DNA of 43,556 nt. Origin: Pectinatus frisingensis (lineage in GTDB: Bacteria > Bacillota > Negativicutes > Selenomonadales > Selenomonadaceae). The notes under the pieces were generated by a model. The model did no database searches, was not told the origin of the DNA, and worked only from the letters and a program-made list of their open reading frames with translations. Position 1 is the stretch's first letter, and every line of letters starts with the position of its first letter. Positions 18,463 through 26,822 of the stretch are shown here, in pieces. Made by a program: the position numbers and the translations under genes. The stretch spans positions 1 through 43,556 of the forward strand of contig NZ_WIQU01000045.1 in the NCBI RefSeq assembly GCF_015732285.1. The letters run 5' to 3'.

Positions 18463-19302
18463 TCAACTATTTAATGCTGCTATTTCACAAACAGGCAGCT
18501 TTGCCAGAAAATTATATTCATAAGCCAATTGGTAAAAAGTCTTCAAAGCCAGCAGTTCTTTTTCACCGATATCATATTTTATAACATCAAAATACATCCA
18601 TAACTGTTGATATGAAAATGGTTTTTTATTCAGTACCATTTCAATTATTTTACCTCTGGATGCAATTCCATTGTCAAATCCGGTACGGATACTATTATAC
18701 ACCCGGTTTAATTGAGTGGGATATTTTTCGGCAAAGCTGCGTGTTACCGCCCATACTGCGTAAACCATTGGCAAACCGGTCATTTTTTTCCACTCTGCTC
18801 CCAAATCGTAGTAGTATATTCCATTCTGGTGATGATAATTAACATATAATGCATCATCTCCTATCAACAAATCGGCAACTTCATCATTTGCAAATAAATT
18901 TAACGGATCAATTTTCTGAGTCGAATATACTGGTACACAATTGTATTCTCTACGCAAAATTATCTTTAGCAGACAATGTGATGTTGCCGATTGAGCTGTT
19001 AAAAGTATTTTTTCGCCGCTTAATCGTTCAATAGATTTTTTTGCTGCTAAGATGATACTTTGAACCTTACCATCAGAAACAATTCCCAGATTTGGCAGCA
19101 TTAACAGTTTTTCGCTCATTTCTCCAAAAGCAAATGATGACATCGGACTTATATTCAATTCATTTTTTTGCATTGCCCGATTAAGTGATGAAGGAACAGC
19201 AGATACCAATGAAAGTCCCTTATGATAACCACATTTATATAAGCTATATGTCAATGGTAAACAATTTAGAAAATTTATATGCCCTACACGCGGCTGTCGC
19301 AA
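18463..19302 (-). CDS. mqnA: Chorismate dehydratase MqnA, futalosine menaquinone pathway
   Basis: First enzyme of the futalosine route, dehydrating chorismate to 3-enolpyruvylbenzoate. The N-terminal RVGHINFLNCLPLTYSLY is the family signature, and the periplasmic-binding-protein-like fold follows with LTAQSATSHCLLKIIL and LLIGDDALYV. The 279-residue length is normal. The start is a TTG at 19302 with GGGAG eight bases upstream. Other mqn genes are not in the window. Its presence suggests menaquinone made without the classical MenF-MenD route. Confidence 0.85.
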   Translation of the reverse strand: MRQPRVGHINFLNCLPLTYSLYKCGYHKGLSLVSAVPSSLNRAMQKNELNISPMSSFAFGEMSEKLLMLPNLGIVSDGKVQSIILAAKKSIERLSGEKILLTAQSATSHCLLKIILRREYNCVPVYSTQKIDPLNLFANDEVADLLIGDDALYVNYHHQNGIYYYDLGAEWKKMTGLPMVYAVWAVTRSFAEKYPTQLNRVYNSIRTGFDNGIASRGKIIEMVLNKKPFSYQQLWMYFDVIKYDIGEKELLALKTFYQLAYEYNFLAKLPVCEIAALNS

Positions 19303-19334
19303 TAGCCTTACTCCCTTTATAATAATCTAAATCT

Positions 19335-19913
19335 CTATTTCTTACGATATTCTTCAGCTTTAGAATGGCTATCATAAGATTTTTTTTCCGGTGGCGGTGT
19401 TATGTCAATGATCTTCGTTTCACGCTTCTGTTGTGCTATATCACTGCGGTAAGGATTTTCTTGTTTATTTCTTTTTGTCAATTTTCGCCAAATGTTGATT
19501 GCCAACATAATCAACAGCAAAAGTATAGCAATATTGGCAACTGTCCCCAGTATACCGCCCATAAATCCACCCCAGCCGAATAAATGCGACAAAAGTCCGC
19601 CTAAGAACATTCCTCCTGCAAAAATACTTGCATTCCTTAGAATACCACCCCACCGTGATGAAGTTGTATTTGTAGTATTTTTATCGATGGTATTTTTTGC
19701 TGCCGGATTTTTTTCACTAAGTGACGCTGCATTTTTTGACGGTTCATATGCTTTTTCTGTTCCGGTTGAATTTTTTGGTGCAGTTGTCTTAGGTGCGGTC
19801 ACAGCCGGTGCCTTAAACGAAGGTGCACGGGCCCCACCTCTGGCTGCAAAAGAAATATTGCTCAATGTAAGCATCATTATCAACAAGATAGCACTGATTT
19901 TCTTTATATTCAT
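19335..19913 (-). CDS. Exported membrane protein of unknown function
   Basis: About 192 residues. A signal peptide (MNIKKISAILLIMMLTLSNISFA) precedes a low-complexity Ala/Thr/Pro/Lys region, then a glycine-rich hydrophobic segment (FAGGMFLGGLLSHLFGWGGFMGG) and a membrane helix (VANIAILLLLIMLAINIW) with a basic tail. The pattern recalls the N-terminal half of Tim44-like membrane proteins lacking the globular domain. AGGAGG sits ten bases before the ATG at 19913, better than an ATG at 19937. Confidence 0.65.
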   Translation of the reverse strand: MNIKKISAILLIMMLTLSNISFAARGGARAPSFKAPAVTAPKTTAPKNSTGTEKAYEPSKNAASLSEKNPAAKNTIDKNTTNTTSSRWGGILRNASIFAGGMFLGGLLSHLFGWGGFMGGILGTVANIAILLLLIMLAINIWRKLTKRNKQENPYRSDIAQQKRETKIIDITPPPEKKSYDSHSKAEEYRKK

Positions 19914-19933
19914 TATATTATATCCTCCTGATG

Positions 19934-20209
19934 TCATTCTTTATAAGCTTTTATATCCTCAGGAAAAGCGTATATTTCCGCTAATGTATCCAGTTCTCCT
20001 GACAAATAACGATCAATATCGTCAACATCTATATATATTTTACAATCAACGTCCAAATATCCCTGCTCAGCAGCATGGCTGAGGTCGCGTATTGCCATTA
20101 ATTTTTCCCGTAACTTCAAACATTCATCCCGTGTGGCATGGATATCAAGTTTTATCTGCGGCACACCGTTTTCCCGTAAAACTTCCTGTAAACTCATTCT
20201 TTTAGACAT
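19934..20209 (-). CDS. Small protein of unknown function (91 residues)
   Basis: I do not recognise a family. The protein is acidic and predicted cytoplasmic, with an N-terminal helix, a DECLKLREKLMAIRDLSHAAEQG helical stretch and a C-terminal acidic part with CKIYIDVDDIDRYL. AGGAGG precedes the ATG. It lies 12 bases after the 64-residue gene and before the exported membrane protein, so the three probably form one transcript that starts in the DnaA-box region. Confidence 0.6.
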   Translation of the reverse strand: MSKRMSLQEVLRENGVPQIKLDIHATRDECLKLREKLMAIRDLSHAAEQGYLDVDCKIYIDVDDIDRYLSGELDTLAEIYAFPEDIKAYKE

Positions 20210-20221
20210 AGTGCCCTCCTG

Positions 20222-20416
20222 TTATATTTTTTTATCGTCAATACTTTTATTGCCTTTATCTAATATTTTTTGCAAATCCCGCATGGCATGCAGGTGTGTT
20301 TCATATTCCAAATCATTCGCATCATAATTCATACGCCTTTTTAATGCATCAATTTGATTTTGAATTTTAAATTTTACTTCATCAGTCATGTCTGCACCGC
20401 TTTCTGGTTTTCCCAT
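20222..20416 (-). CDS. Small helical protein of unknown function (64 residues)
   Basis: I do not recognise a family. The sequence MGKPESGADMTDEVKFK followed by NQIDALKRRMNYDANDLEYE is charged and helical, possibly coiled coil. The start is uncertain among 20464, 20416 and 20389; I choose the middle one, with AGGA about twelve bases upstream. It is the first gene downstream of the DnaA-box cluster. Confidence 0.5.
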   Translation of the reverse strand: MGKPESGADMTDEVKFKIQNQIDALKRRMNYDANDLEYETHLHAMRDLQKILDKGNKSIDDKKI

Positions 20417-20464
20417 GGTGTTAACTTTAGTCCTAATTATAACAAATAGCTTTTTACCATACAA

Positions 20465-20862
20465 GCAGGTCTAAAAGCTAAATTACTTAAAATCATCACT
20501 ATTAAAATCATTTTATATTTCCTTAGTTTAATACATAATCAACTGTGACAACAATGTATAAATATACGTATTGTGTTATCCACAAAGTTATCCACAATTA
20601 CCGTTAAAATGTGGATAACTCTTAAATCTTTTGTGTTTATTAATCTGTTTATGCACAGGCTAAAATGCGTTTATCCACAAGCTTTTTAATTTATCACTTT
20701 TATTTATATTATTATCAGTAATACCCGACCCTTTATTTATAAGTCTTTATCCCTTTATAGAAAAAATCAAGGCACTAAATATAGTGTCTTGATTTTTTTC
20801 ACCACAATATACCCCTGTGGATAACCTTTGAAATAAAAAATTATTAGGTCATTGCATCTTTA
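20465..20862. other. DnaA-box cluster with AT-rich DNA, oriC-like
   Basis: TTATCCACA occurs at 20576-20584, 20588-20596 and 20671-20679 on the plus strand; its complement occurs at 20610-20618 and 20816-20824. A one-mismatch box, TTATGCACA, is at 20649-20657. An AT-rich stretch at about 20683-20760 adjoins them. Five perfect nonamers in 250 bases is far above chance. No gene is visible here. It could be the chromosomal origin, a DnaA-titrating or reactivating site, or a DnaA-controlled promoter; dnaA and dnaN are not in the window. Confidence 0.7.
20761..20798. terminator. Bidirectional terminator inside the DnaA-box region
   Basis: AAAAAATCAAGGCACT (20761-20776) pairs with AGTGTCTTGATTTTTT (20783-20798) around a 6-base loop, with one G-U pair. 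It has A/T tracts on both ends and should end the minus-strand transcript of the FakA-like gene. Confidence 0.85.
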
Positions 20863-22149
20863 TTACTTTTCAGCACGAAATTTTACCAATGCATTTTCCA
20901 TCTTTCTGACGTTATCTTCCAAAGTAATATCTGCATTATACGCCTTTACTGCAGCCATCTGTTCCATAAAACTGCTACTGTATATTATTTCAACACGCTT
21001 TCCCAACAGACATTTTGTTTGACGCATTACAAGATTCATATTAGCATTATTGGGTAAAAGAATATATTTTTCCGCGATATCACTATGTACCGTATTAATA
21101 AAATTGCCAACAGCCAGTCCTTTTTCCCTATCCACCATCAAGACCAGGGCTCCGCAATGCTGAAGCTTTATGGCATCGGCATCATTTTCTGCCACTGCCA
21201 ATACACTCAGCTTACTCAGCGGCCGTCCCAGCACAAGCGGTTTATGGTACTCAGCCATATTATCGACGCGTATATCATAGGAATTGCCCCAGCCGGTTAT
21301 TTTTTCAACAATTACTCCCGGCCTTTCCACGTGCAAATGAATTCGCACATCGTGCATTTTCTTTTCCACCACAATCATTTTACCGTATTTAGCCAAAGCT
21401 TTTTTCATATTCTCGACAGCTGCCTTACAATTATAAATAGTCATTTGCACGCAATATGGATAAACAATGTCATTTATCGGCTCCGGTACAGTGTGTGAAG
21501 TTTTCGTTCCTGAAGAAAATATTAACGCCGGTGATACAAAATTTCCGTCCAGTCCGGACTGACATCCTTCTAACAGCACCATTAACGCTTTAGCTCCCGC
21601 ATCAACACACCCGGCTTTTGCCTCAAACTCTTTCAGCGCCTGTGTACCGGCGTCAATAGCCGCTGCCAGTATTTCAGAGATTGGTCGATTATTGCGTACT
21701 GCGCCATGTGCTCCTTTTGCTACTGCTTTTGCCGTTATTATTATTGAACGCTCCGTATCTTCATCAGAAGTCCGCTGCGCATATAAAATTCCGTATTGAA
21801 ACGCTTTACCCAAAACGGATGAATCCACATCATATTTACCGGCAAGTCCCTTTGCTATACCGCGAAAAATCTGGGCTAAGAGGACACCGGAATTCCCCCG
21901 TGCCCCCAAGATTGCACAATTGCTTACCGAACAGGCTATTGCCCCAATTCCGTCATTATTACTGTTTCTTATTGACATAGCTGCTGCAGCCATAGTCCGA
22001 AGCATATTGGTTCCGGGACAAACCAAATCGGCAAGCGACGTTCCATCCAGACTATTTATATTTTCATATTCTAATAAGAAGGCACTATATGCACCAGCTA
22101 TCATTCTCTTAAAGTCACTGCCGGTTATTATTTCTTTATTGCCATCCAT
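20863..22149 (-). CDS. FakA/DAK2-like protein with degraded kinase motif
   Basis: Related to the fatty-acid kinase subunit FakA (YloV), which phosphorylates fatty acids held by FakB. Kept are the ITGSDF N-terminus, GTNM, the ILGARGNSGVLLAQIFRG motif and the middle-domain zinc ligands (PYCVQM and VRIHLHVERPG). The family DGDTG motif, which binds Mg-ATP, reads DLVCPG here, so the second aspartate is gone. Length is about 428 residues against about 550 usually; the C-terminal part ends early. The start is uncertain (22149, 22164 or TTG 22173). It may be a non-catalytic paralogue. Confidence 0.75.
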   Translation of the reverse strand: MDGNKEIITGSDFKRMIAGAYSAFLLEYENINSLDGTSLADLVCPGTNMLRTMAAAAMSIRNSNNDGIGAIACSVSNCAILGARGNSGVLLAQIFRGIAKGLAGKYDVDSSVLGKAFQYGILYAQRTSDEDTERSIIITAKAVAKGAHGAVRNNRPISEILAAAIDAGTQALKEFEAKAGCVDAGAKALMVLLEGCQSGLDGNFVSPALIFSSGTKTSHTVPEPINDIVYPYCVQMTIYNCKAAVENMKKALAKYGKMIVVEKKMHDVRIHLHVERPGVIVEKITGWGNSYDIRVDNMAEYHKPLVLGRPLSKLSVLAVAENDADAIKLQHCGALVLMVDREKGLAVGNFINTVHSDIAEKYILLPNNANMNLVMRQTKCLLGKRVEIIYSSSFMEQMAAVKAYNADITLEDNVRKMENALVKFRAEK

Positions 22150-22340
22150 AAATATCGCCCCCATTATTATCAATTCAATTTTACCCGATTACCTGATAAA
22201 TTACAATCTCCTATCATACAATGGCTTTTCCAGTAAATTTATATAACAAATTTAAAAGCTTATAATATTATAGCAATTTTTTATTGATTGTTATATAATT
22301 AAAAAATGAATATCATTCGTAAATAGAAGAGGTGTGCTTC

Positions 22341-22973
22341 TTGTATCCAATAAATTTAATTCTTGACAATAAACCTTGTGTTGTTATCGGTGGAGGAATG
22401 GTAGCCTGCCGAAAAATAAAAGGCCTCATCGACGCTAACGCCAAAATCACAGTTATAGCCCCGAAATTAAATGATGAACTTCAAATTCTGCAAGCTGAAA
22501 ATTTATTTGTCTGGTTGAAAAAATCTTATGAATATGGCGATATCAAAAATTACATTCTGGCTATTTGCGCAACAGATGATGAAGAAATAAATCATCTGGC
22601 TGCCAATGAAGCAAAAACAGAACATATCTTGATAAATGTTGTCGACAGATTACCTTTATGTGATTTTGCCATGCCGGCTGTCATTCGTCGCGGCAATCTG
22701 CTCATAACATCGTCTACCAACGGAAAAAGCCCGGCAATGGCCAGAGAAATCAAGCGTGAATTGGAAGATTTCATCGACAGGGGATATGCCCCGTTCATCG
22801 AAAAATTGGCTGTACTGCGTCAAGAAGCGGCATCGGTAATCCCTACTTTTCGTCAACGCGAGGATTTCTGGCGAAAAGTTCTCAATAGGGATATAATGAT
22901 TTTAATTCATAAGGGTAAGGTAAAAGAAGCGGAGGATAAAATTCGTAATGCAATTAGCAGTTTTAGGGCTTAA
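22341..22973 (+). CDS. Precorrin-2 dehydrogenase / sirohydrochlorin ferrochelatase (CysG N-terminal / Met8 type)
   Basis: NAD-dependent oxidation of precorrin-2 to sirohydrochlorin, on the way to siroheme and cobalamin. The Rossmann motif is VVIGGGMVACRKIKGL, with VIAPKL after it, and FAMPAVIRRGNLLITSSTNGKSPAMAREIKRELE is the family core. About 210 residues. I prefer the TTG at 22341, eight bases after AAGAGG, over a GTG at 22332 that lies inside that site. It leads the tetrapyrrole cluster, and its end overlaps the hemA start by 26 bases. Confidence 0.9.
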   Translation: MYPINLILDNKPCVVIGGGMVACRKIKGLIDANAKITVIAPKLNDELQILQAENLFVWLKKSYEYGDIKNYILAICATDDEEINHLAANEAKTEHILINVVDRLPLCDFAMPAVIRRGNLLITSSTNGKSPAMAREIKRELEDFIDRGYAPFIEKLAVLRQEAASVIPTFRQREDFWRKVLNRDIMILIHKGKVKEAEDKIRNAISSFRA

Positions 22974-24264
22974 TCATAAGACGACACCCGTAAATATCCG
23001 TGAAAAATTTTCTATCAGCTCAGAAAGTGTTATTGAGGGACTGCATCATATCGACGATTATGGCAATATATTGGAAGCTGTTGTCTTATCAACCTGTAAC
23101 CGCAGCGAAATATATGCCGTTCTTGATGATGGAAATGAAGGCCGTGATACATTAAAAAGATTTTTGTTCGATCTTACCGGCAACGAAGACGATATTGACT
23201 ATTATTTGTACTATTATCCTGATCACGCTTGTATTCAACACTTGTTTCAAGTAGCCTCCAGCCTCGATTCGTTAATAATCGGGGAAGGACAAATTTTAAG
23301 TCAGGTAAAAAAGGCTTATACTATAGCCAGAGAAAATGGTGCCACCAGCACCGTTTTAAACACGTTGTTTCATCGTGCAATTTCCACGGGAAAGAGAGTA
23401 CGCACTGAAACCCATATAGCTTACAATGCTGTATCGGTCAGTTATGCTGCAGTAGAACTTGCCCGCACTGTATTTAAGGGTGATTTGAGCAATTCTTCCG
23501 CTCTGATTTATGGTGCCGGTGAAACAGCTGAATTAACGGCAAAAAATCTTTTAGGTAAAGACATCAAAAAAATATACATCGCCAATCGTCACATTGAAAA
23601 AGCCCGCTTACTCGCTGACAAATTTGACGGAAAAGCCGTTCCTTTTGACAAAGCCTTCACCAGTACAGAAGATATTGATATAGTAGTCACATCTACTGGT
23701 GCTCCGCATTATGTAGTAAAAACATGGGAAACCCAGCAGTTCATGGCCAGAAGAAAGGGAAGGCCACTAATTTTTATTGATATTGCCGTGCCACGCGATG
23801 TCGACCCCGATGTAGCTAAAATAAAAGGGGTTCTTTTATATAATATCGATGATTTAAAAGCTGTCGTTGAAGACAATATAAAACGTCGCGGACAAGAAGC
23901 AAAGATTGCCTATAAAATCATCGGTGAAGAGGTAGATGAACTCATTGAACGTTTCCGCTATCTTAGTTTTCGTCCGGTAATGGTCCTCCTGACCGATAAG
24001 GCTGATCGCATACGCTGCCGTGAAGTAAAACGAGCGATGAATAAGCTTGAAAATATTACACCGGCACAAGAACGCGTTATTGAAAATATGTCAAAAATGA
24101 TTGTACGAAAACTGCTCCGCGAACCAATGACTAAACTTAACAGCTCTGCCGGAACATCGCAGGAAAAATTCTATATTGACGCTATGAAAAAATTATTTAA
24201 ACTCGATGTCTTAAAGGAGAAAAACAGTGAAAAGCAAAATAGTTATCGGTACGCGCAACAGTAA
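22948..24264 (+). CDS. hemA: Glutamyl-tRNA reductase
   Basis: First committed step of the C5 pathway: reduces glutamyl-tRNA to glutamate-1-semialdehyde. The start MQLAVLGLNHKTTPV, the catalytic cysteine in LSTCNRSEIYAV (about 50), SSLDSLIIGEGQILSQVKKAY, the NADPH-binding GAGETAEL and the C-terminal dimerisation helices are present. The 438 residues are normal. GGAGG is 12 bases before the ATG, inside the upstream gene. The end overlaps hemC by 38 bases, so translation is probably coupled. Confidence 0.97.
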   Translation: MQLAVLGLNHKTTPVNIREKFSISSESVIEGLHHIDDYGNILEAVVLSTCNRSEIYAVLDDGNEGRDTLKRFLFDLTGNEDDIDYYLYYYPDHACIQHLFQVASSLDSLIIGEGQILSQVKKAYTIARENGATSTVLNTLFHRAISTGKRVRTETHIAYNAVSVSYAAVELARTVFKGDLSNSSALIYGAGETAELTAKNLLGKDIKKIYIANRHIEKARLLADKFDGKAVPFDKAFTSTEDIDIVVTSTGAPHYVVKTWETQQFMARRKGRPLIFIDIAVPRDVDPDVAKIKGVLLYNIDDLKAVVEDNIKRRGQEAKIAYKIIGEEVDELIERFRYLSFRPVMVLLTDKADRIRCREVKRAMNKLENITPAQERVIENMSKMIVRKLLREPMTKLNSSAGTSQEKFYIDAMKKLFKLDVLKEKNSEKQNSYRYAQQ

Positions 24265-25162
24265 ATTAGCTTTATGGCAGGCTGAATATGTGGCTAATTG
24301 TATCCGACAGAAATATCCGGAAAAAACTGTAGAATTACTACATATCACTACCAAAGGTGATAAAGTTCTGGATGTACCGCTCGCCAAAATAGGTGGCAAG
24401 GGATTGTTTACCAAGGAAATTGAAACTTTCATGCTTGATGGAACTATCGACATTGCCGTGCACAGTCTTAAAGATATGCCTACTGCTTTACCCTCAGGCC
24501 TTATACTTGCAGCAATAACTAAACGGGCTGATGTCAGCGATGCCTTTGTCAGTACAAAATACAACAGCTTTACCGCTCTGCCGCCGGGAGCAAAAATAGG
24601 TACATCAAGTCTGCGCCGCAAAGCACAGTTGCTCAACGCCCGTCCTGATTTACAGATTTGTGATTTGCGCGGCAATGTCAATACCCGCCTCGACAAATTA
24701 AACCAGGGCCAATATGACGCGATAATATTGGCCGCAGCCGGCTTAAAACGACTTGGCTTAAGTGATAAAATCACCGCTTTACTATCCCCTGAGCTTTGTC
24801 TGCCGGCTGTTGGACAAGGTGCATTGGCAATTGAGGCCAGAAAAAATGATACCGAAATGCTCAGTTTATTGGCATTTTTGCATGATAAGGCAACAGCCAC
24901 TGCAACAACTGCTGAAAGAGCTTTTTTATCCAGGGTAGAAGGCGGTTGTCAGGTACCGGTCGGTGTGTATGCACAGACAAAGAAAGACCGTATTTCAATC
25001 GAGGCGGTCATTGCTTCATTAGACGGTAAACAACTGCTGCGTGACAAAGCTGTCGGTCCCATTACTGAAGCTGCAGATCTTGGCAGACAAATCGCCAATA
25101 AACTTCTCGACGCTGGTGGTTTAGCAATAATGCAGCAGATCGGCTTACTAATGGAACAATAA
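24227..25162 (+). CDS. hemC: Hydroxymethylbilane synthase (porphobilinogen deaminase)
   Basis: Polymerises four porphobilinogens into hydroxymethylbilane. The start VIGTRNSKLALWQAEYV, the HSLKDMPT motif with the catalytic aspartate, TSSLRRKAQLL and the dipyrromethane-cofactor cysteine in RVEGGCQVPVGVYA (about 243) are all present. The start is a GTG at 24227 with AAAGGAG six bases upstream, inside hemA. The 311-residue length is usual. Confidence 0.97.
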   Translation: MKSKIVIGTRNSKLALWQAEYVANCIRQKYPEKTVELLHITTKGDKVLDVPLAKIGGKGLFTKEIETFMLDGTIDIAVHSLKDMPTALPSGLILAAITKRADVSDAFVSTKYNSFTALPPGAKIGTSSLRRKAQLLNARPDLQICDLRGNVNTRLDKLNQGQYDAIILAAAGLKRLGLSDKITALLSPELCLPAVGQGALAIEARKNDTEMLSLLAFLHDKATATATTAERAFLSRVEGGCQVPVGVYAQTKKDRISIEAVIASLDGKQLLRDKAVGPITEAADLGRQIANKLLDAGGLAIMQQIGLLMEQ

Positions 25163-25211
25163 TTATCAACAATCAAACTTTAATATTTTATTGTAATAAT
25201 CAGGAGGAAAT

Positions 25212-26732
25212 ATGGCAGGGATTGTTTATCTTATTGGAGCAGGTCCTGGTGATACAGGTTTATTAACAATAAAGGGAGCTGAATGCATAAAAAAAGCTGA
25301 TGTAATAGTGTATGATTATCTGGCTGATAATAAACTTCTTACCCTGGCTGACAAACACGCCCAGTTTATTTATGTCGGCAAAAAAGCAAGTCAGCACACT
25401 ATGCAGCAAGAAGAAATAAACCAGCTTTTAGTAAATAAAGCCAGGGAAGGTAAAATAGTTGCCCGCCTTAAAGGCGGTGACCCATTTGTTTTTGGCCGCG
25501 GTGGAGAAGAGGCTCTTGCCCTAAAAAATAATAGTTTACCCTTTGAAATAATTCCCGGTGTGACTTCTGCAATCGCAGCAGCTGCTTATGCTGGTATTCC
25601 TGTTACCCACCGTAAAATTGCATCATCTTTTGCCGTAGTCACCGGCCACGAAGACCCCACCAGAAAAGAGTCAGGACTTAACTGGTCACATTTGGCAACA
25701 GGTGTAGATACCTTAGTGTTTTTAATGGGTGTAGGCAAGCTTCCCTATATAACCGAACAGCTTATGAAAAATGGTCGAGCTGCCAATACTCCTGCAGCCT
25801 TGATTCGCTGGGGTACAAAACCACAGCAGGAAGTACTGCTTACAACAGTCGAAAATGCAGCACAGGATACCAAACTTCATGGTTTAAAACCACCGGCAAT
25901 ATTTGTTGTAGGAAATGTGGTGAAACTGCGTGATTCACTTAAATGGTTTGACAATAAAATACTTTTTGGCAAAAACATACTAATTACTCGTTCACGCGAA
26001 CAAGCTTCTAAACTTACTAATCAATTGGAACAACTTGGAGCAAACTGCCTGGAAGCACCAACAATAAAAATAACGGATCCAGATGATAATTATGCCGGAT
26101 TGGATAAATCCATTGATAACATTCACACATATGATTGGTTAATATTTACCAGTGTTAACGGTGTCGAAAAATTCTTTGACCGCCTCTACTGCAAACATCA
26201 TGATACAAGAATATTAAACCACGCCAAAATTGCCGCTATTGGAGGAAATACTGCTGAAAAGCTTCTCACTTATGGCATAAAAGCTGATTGCGTCCCCGAA
26301 GAATTTCGTGCTGAAAGTTTATTAACCAAGCTTCAGCCTTATATAAATAAAAACAGCCACATTCTCTTAGCACGAGCTAAAGAAGCACGTGCTATACTGC
26401 CGGAAAAATTGCACCAGGCAGGTGCGACTGTGGATGTCATACAATGTTATCGCACGGTTACAGCCGATTTTGATTATAGTGCTATTATTGACAAACTCAA
26501 AGCTGGAAAGATCGACTTAATAACTTTTACCAGTTCATCTACTGTTATAAATCTACTAAAATTGATTAATGGTAAGACCGAACTGTTAAATGACGTCCTA
26601 ACAGCCTGTATTGGTCCTATCACTGCCGCGACCTGCCAGGCACATGGACTAAAATCCAATATTATCGCACAAACATATACAATTGACGGCTTAACAAATG
26701 CAATCAAAAACTTTTATCAGCCAGACAATTGA
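25212..26732 (+). CDS. cobA-hemD: Fused uroporphyrinogen-III C-methyltransferase / uroporphyrinogen-III synthase
   Basis: Two enzymes in one 506-residue chain. Residues 1-245 are SUMT (VYLIGAGPGDTGLLTIKG, RLKGGDPFVFGRGGEE, PGVTSAIAAAAYAGIPVTHR), which methylates uroporphyrinogen III to precorrin-2. Residues 250-506 are HemD (ILITRSREQASKLTNQLEQLG, WLIFTSVNGVEKFF), which closes hydroxymethylbilane to uroporphyrinogen III. The fusion is common in anaerobic Firmicutes. AGGAGG precedes the ATG. With the first gene of the cluster it sends flux toward sirohydrochlorin. A strong promoter starts at its stop codon. Confidence 0.96.
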   Translation: MAGIVYLIGAGPGDTGLLTIKGAECIKKADVIVYDYLADNKLLTLADKHAQFIYVGKKASQHTMQQEEINQLLVNKAREGKIVARLKGGDPFVFGRGGEEALALKNNSLPFEIIPGVTSAIAAAAYAGIPVTHRKIASSFAVVTGHEDPTRKESGLNWSHLATGVDTLVFLMGVGKLPYITEQLMKNGRAANTPAALIRWGTKPQQEVLLTTVENAAQDTKLHGLKPPAIFVVGNVVKLRDSLKWFDNKILFGKNILITRSREQASKLTNQLEQLGANCLEAPTIKITDPDDNYAGLDKSIDNIHTYDWLIFTSVNGVEKFFDRLYCKHHDTRILNHAKIAAIGGNTAEKLLTYGIKADCVPEEFRAESLLTKLQPYINKNSHILLARAKEARAILPEKLHQAGATVDVIQCYRTVTADFDYSAIIDKLKAGKIDLITFTSSSTVINLLKLINGKTELLNDVLTACIGPITAATCQAHGLKSNIIAQTYTIDGLTNAIKNFYQPDN

Positions 26733-26733
26733 A

Positions 26734-26762
26734 TTGACAAGCAAAGTATGCATTGCTATAAT
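26734..26762 (+). promoter_or_regulatory. Consensus sigma-70 type promoter for the amino-acid ABC operon
   Basis: TTGACA at 26734-26739 and TATAAT at 26757-26762 are both perfect matches, spaced 17 bases. The -35 box starts directly after the cobA-hemD stop codon. It should give a strong separate transcript for the transporter genes. Confidence 0.85.
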
Positions 26763-26822
26763 AAAAAAATATTATAAAATTGTAAAATAAGAATGTTATT
26801 CAAAAGGGGTGGACAAAGTTTT

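Noticed and set aside
20683-20760. DnaA-trio motif in the AT-rich part of the origin-like region
   Set aside because: No convincing run of triplets in the right phase next to a box, so it is not used as evidence for an origin.
22301-22325. Fur-box-like palindrome GAATATCATTC before the tetrapyrrole cluster
   Set aside because: Only the inner 4-bp arms match and the flanks do not follow the Fur consensus. Too weak in AT-rich DNA.
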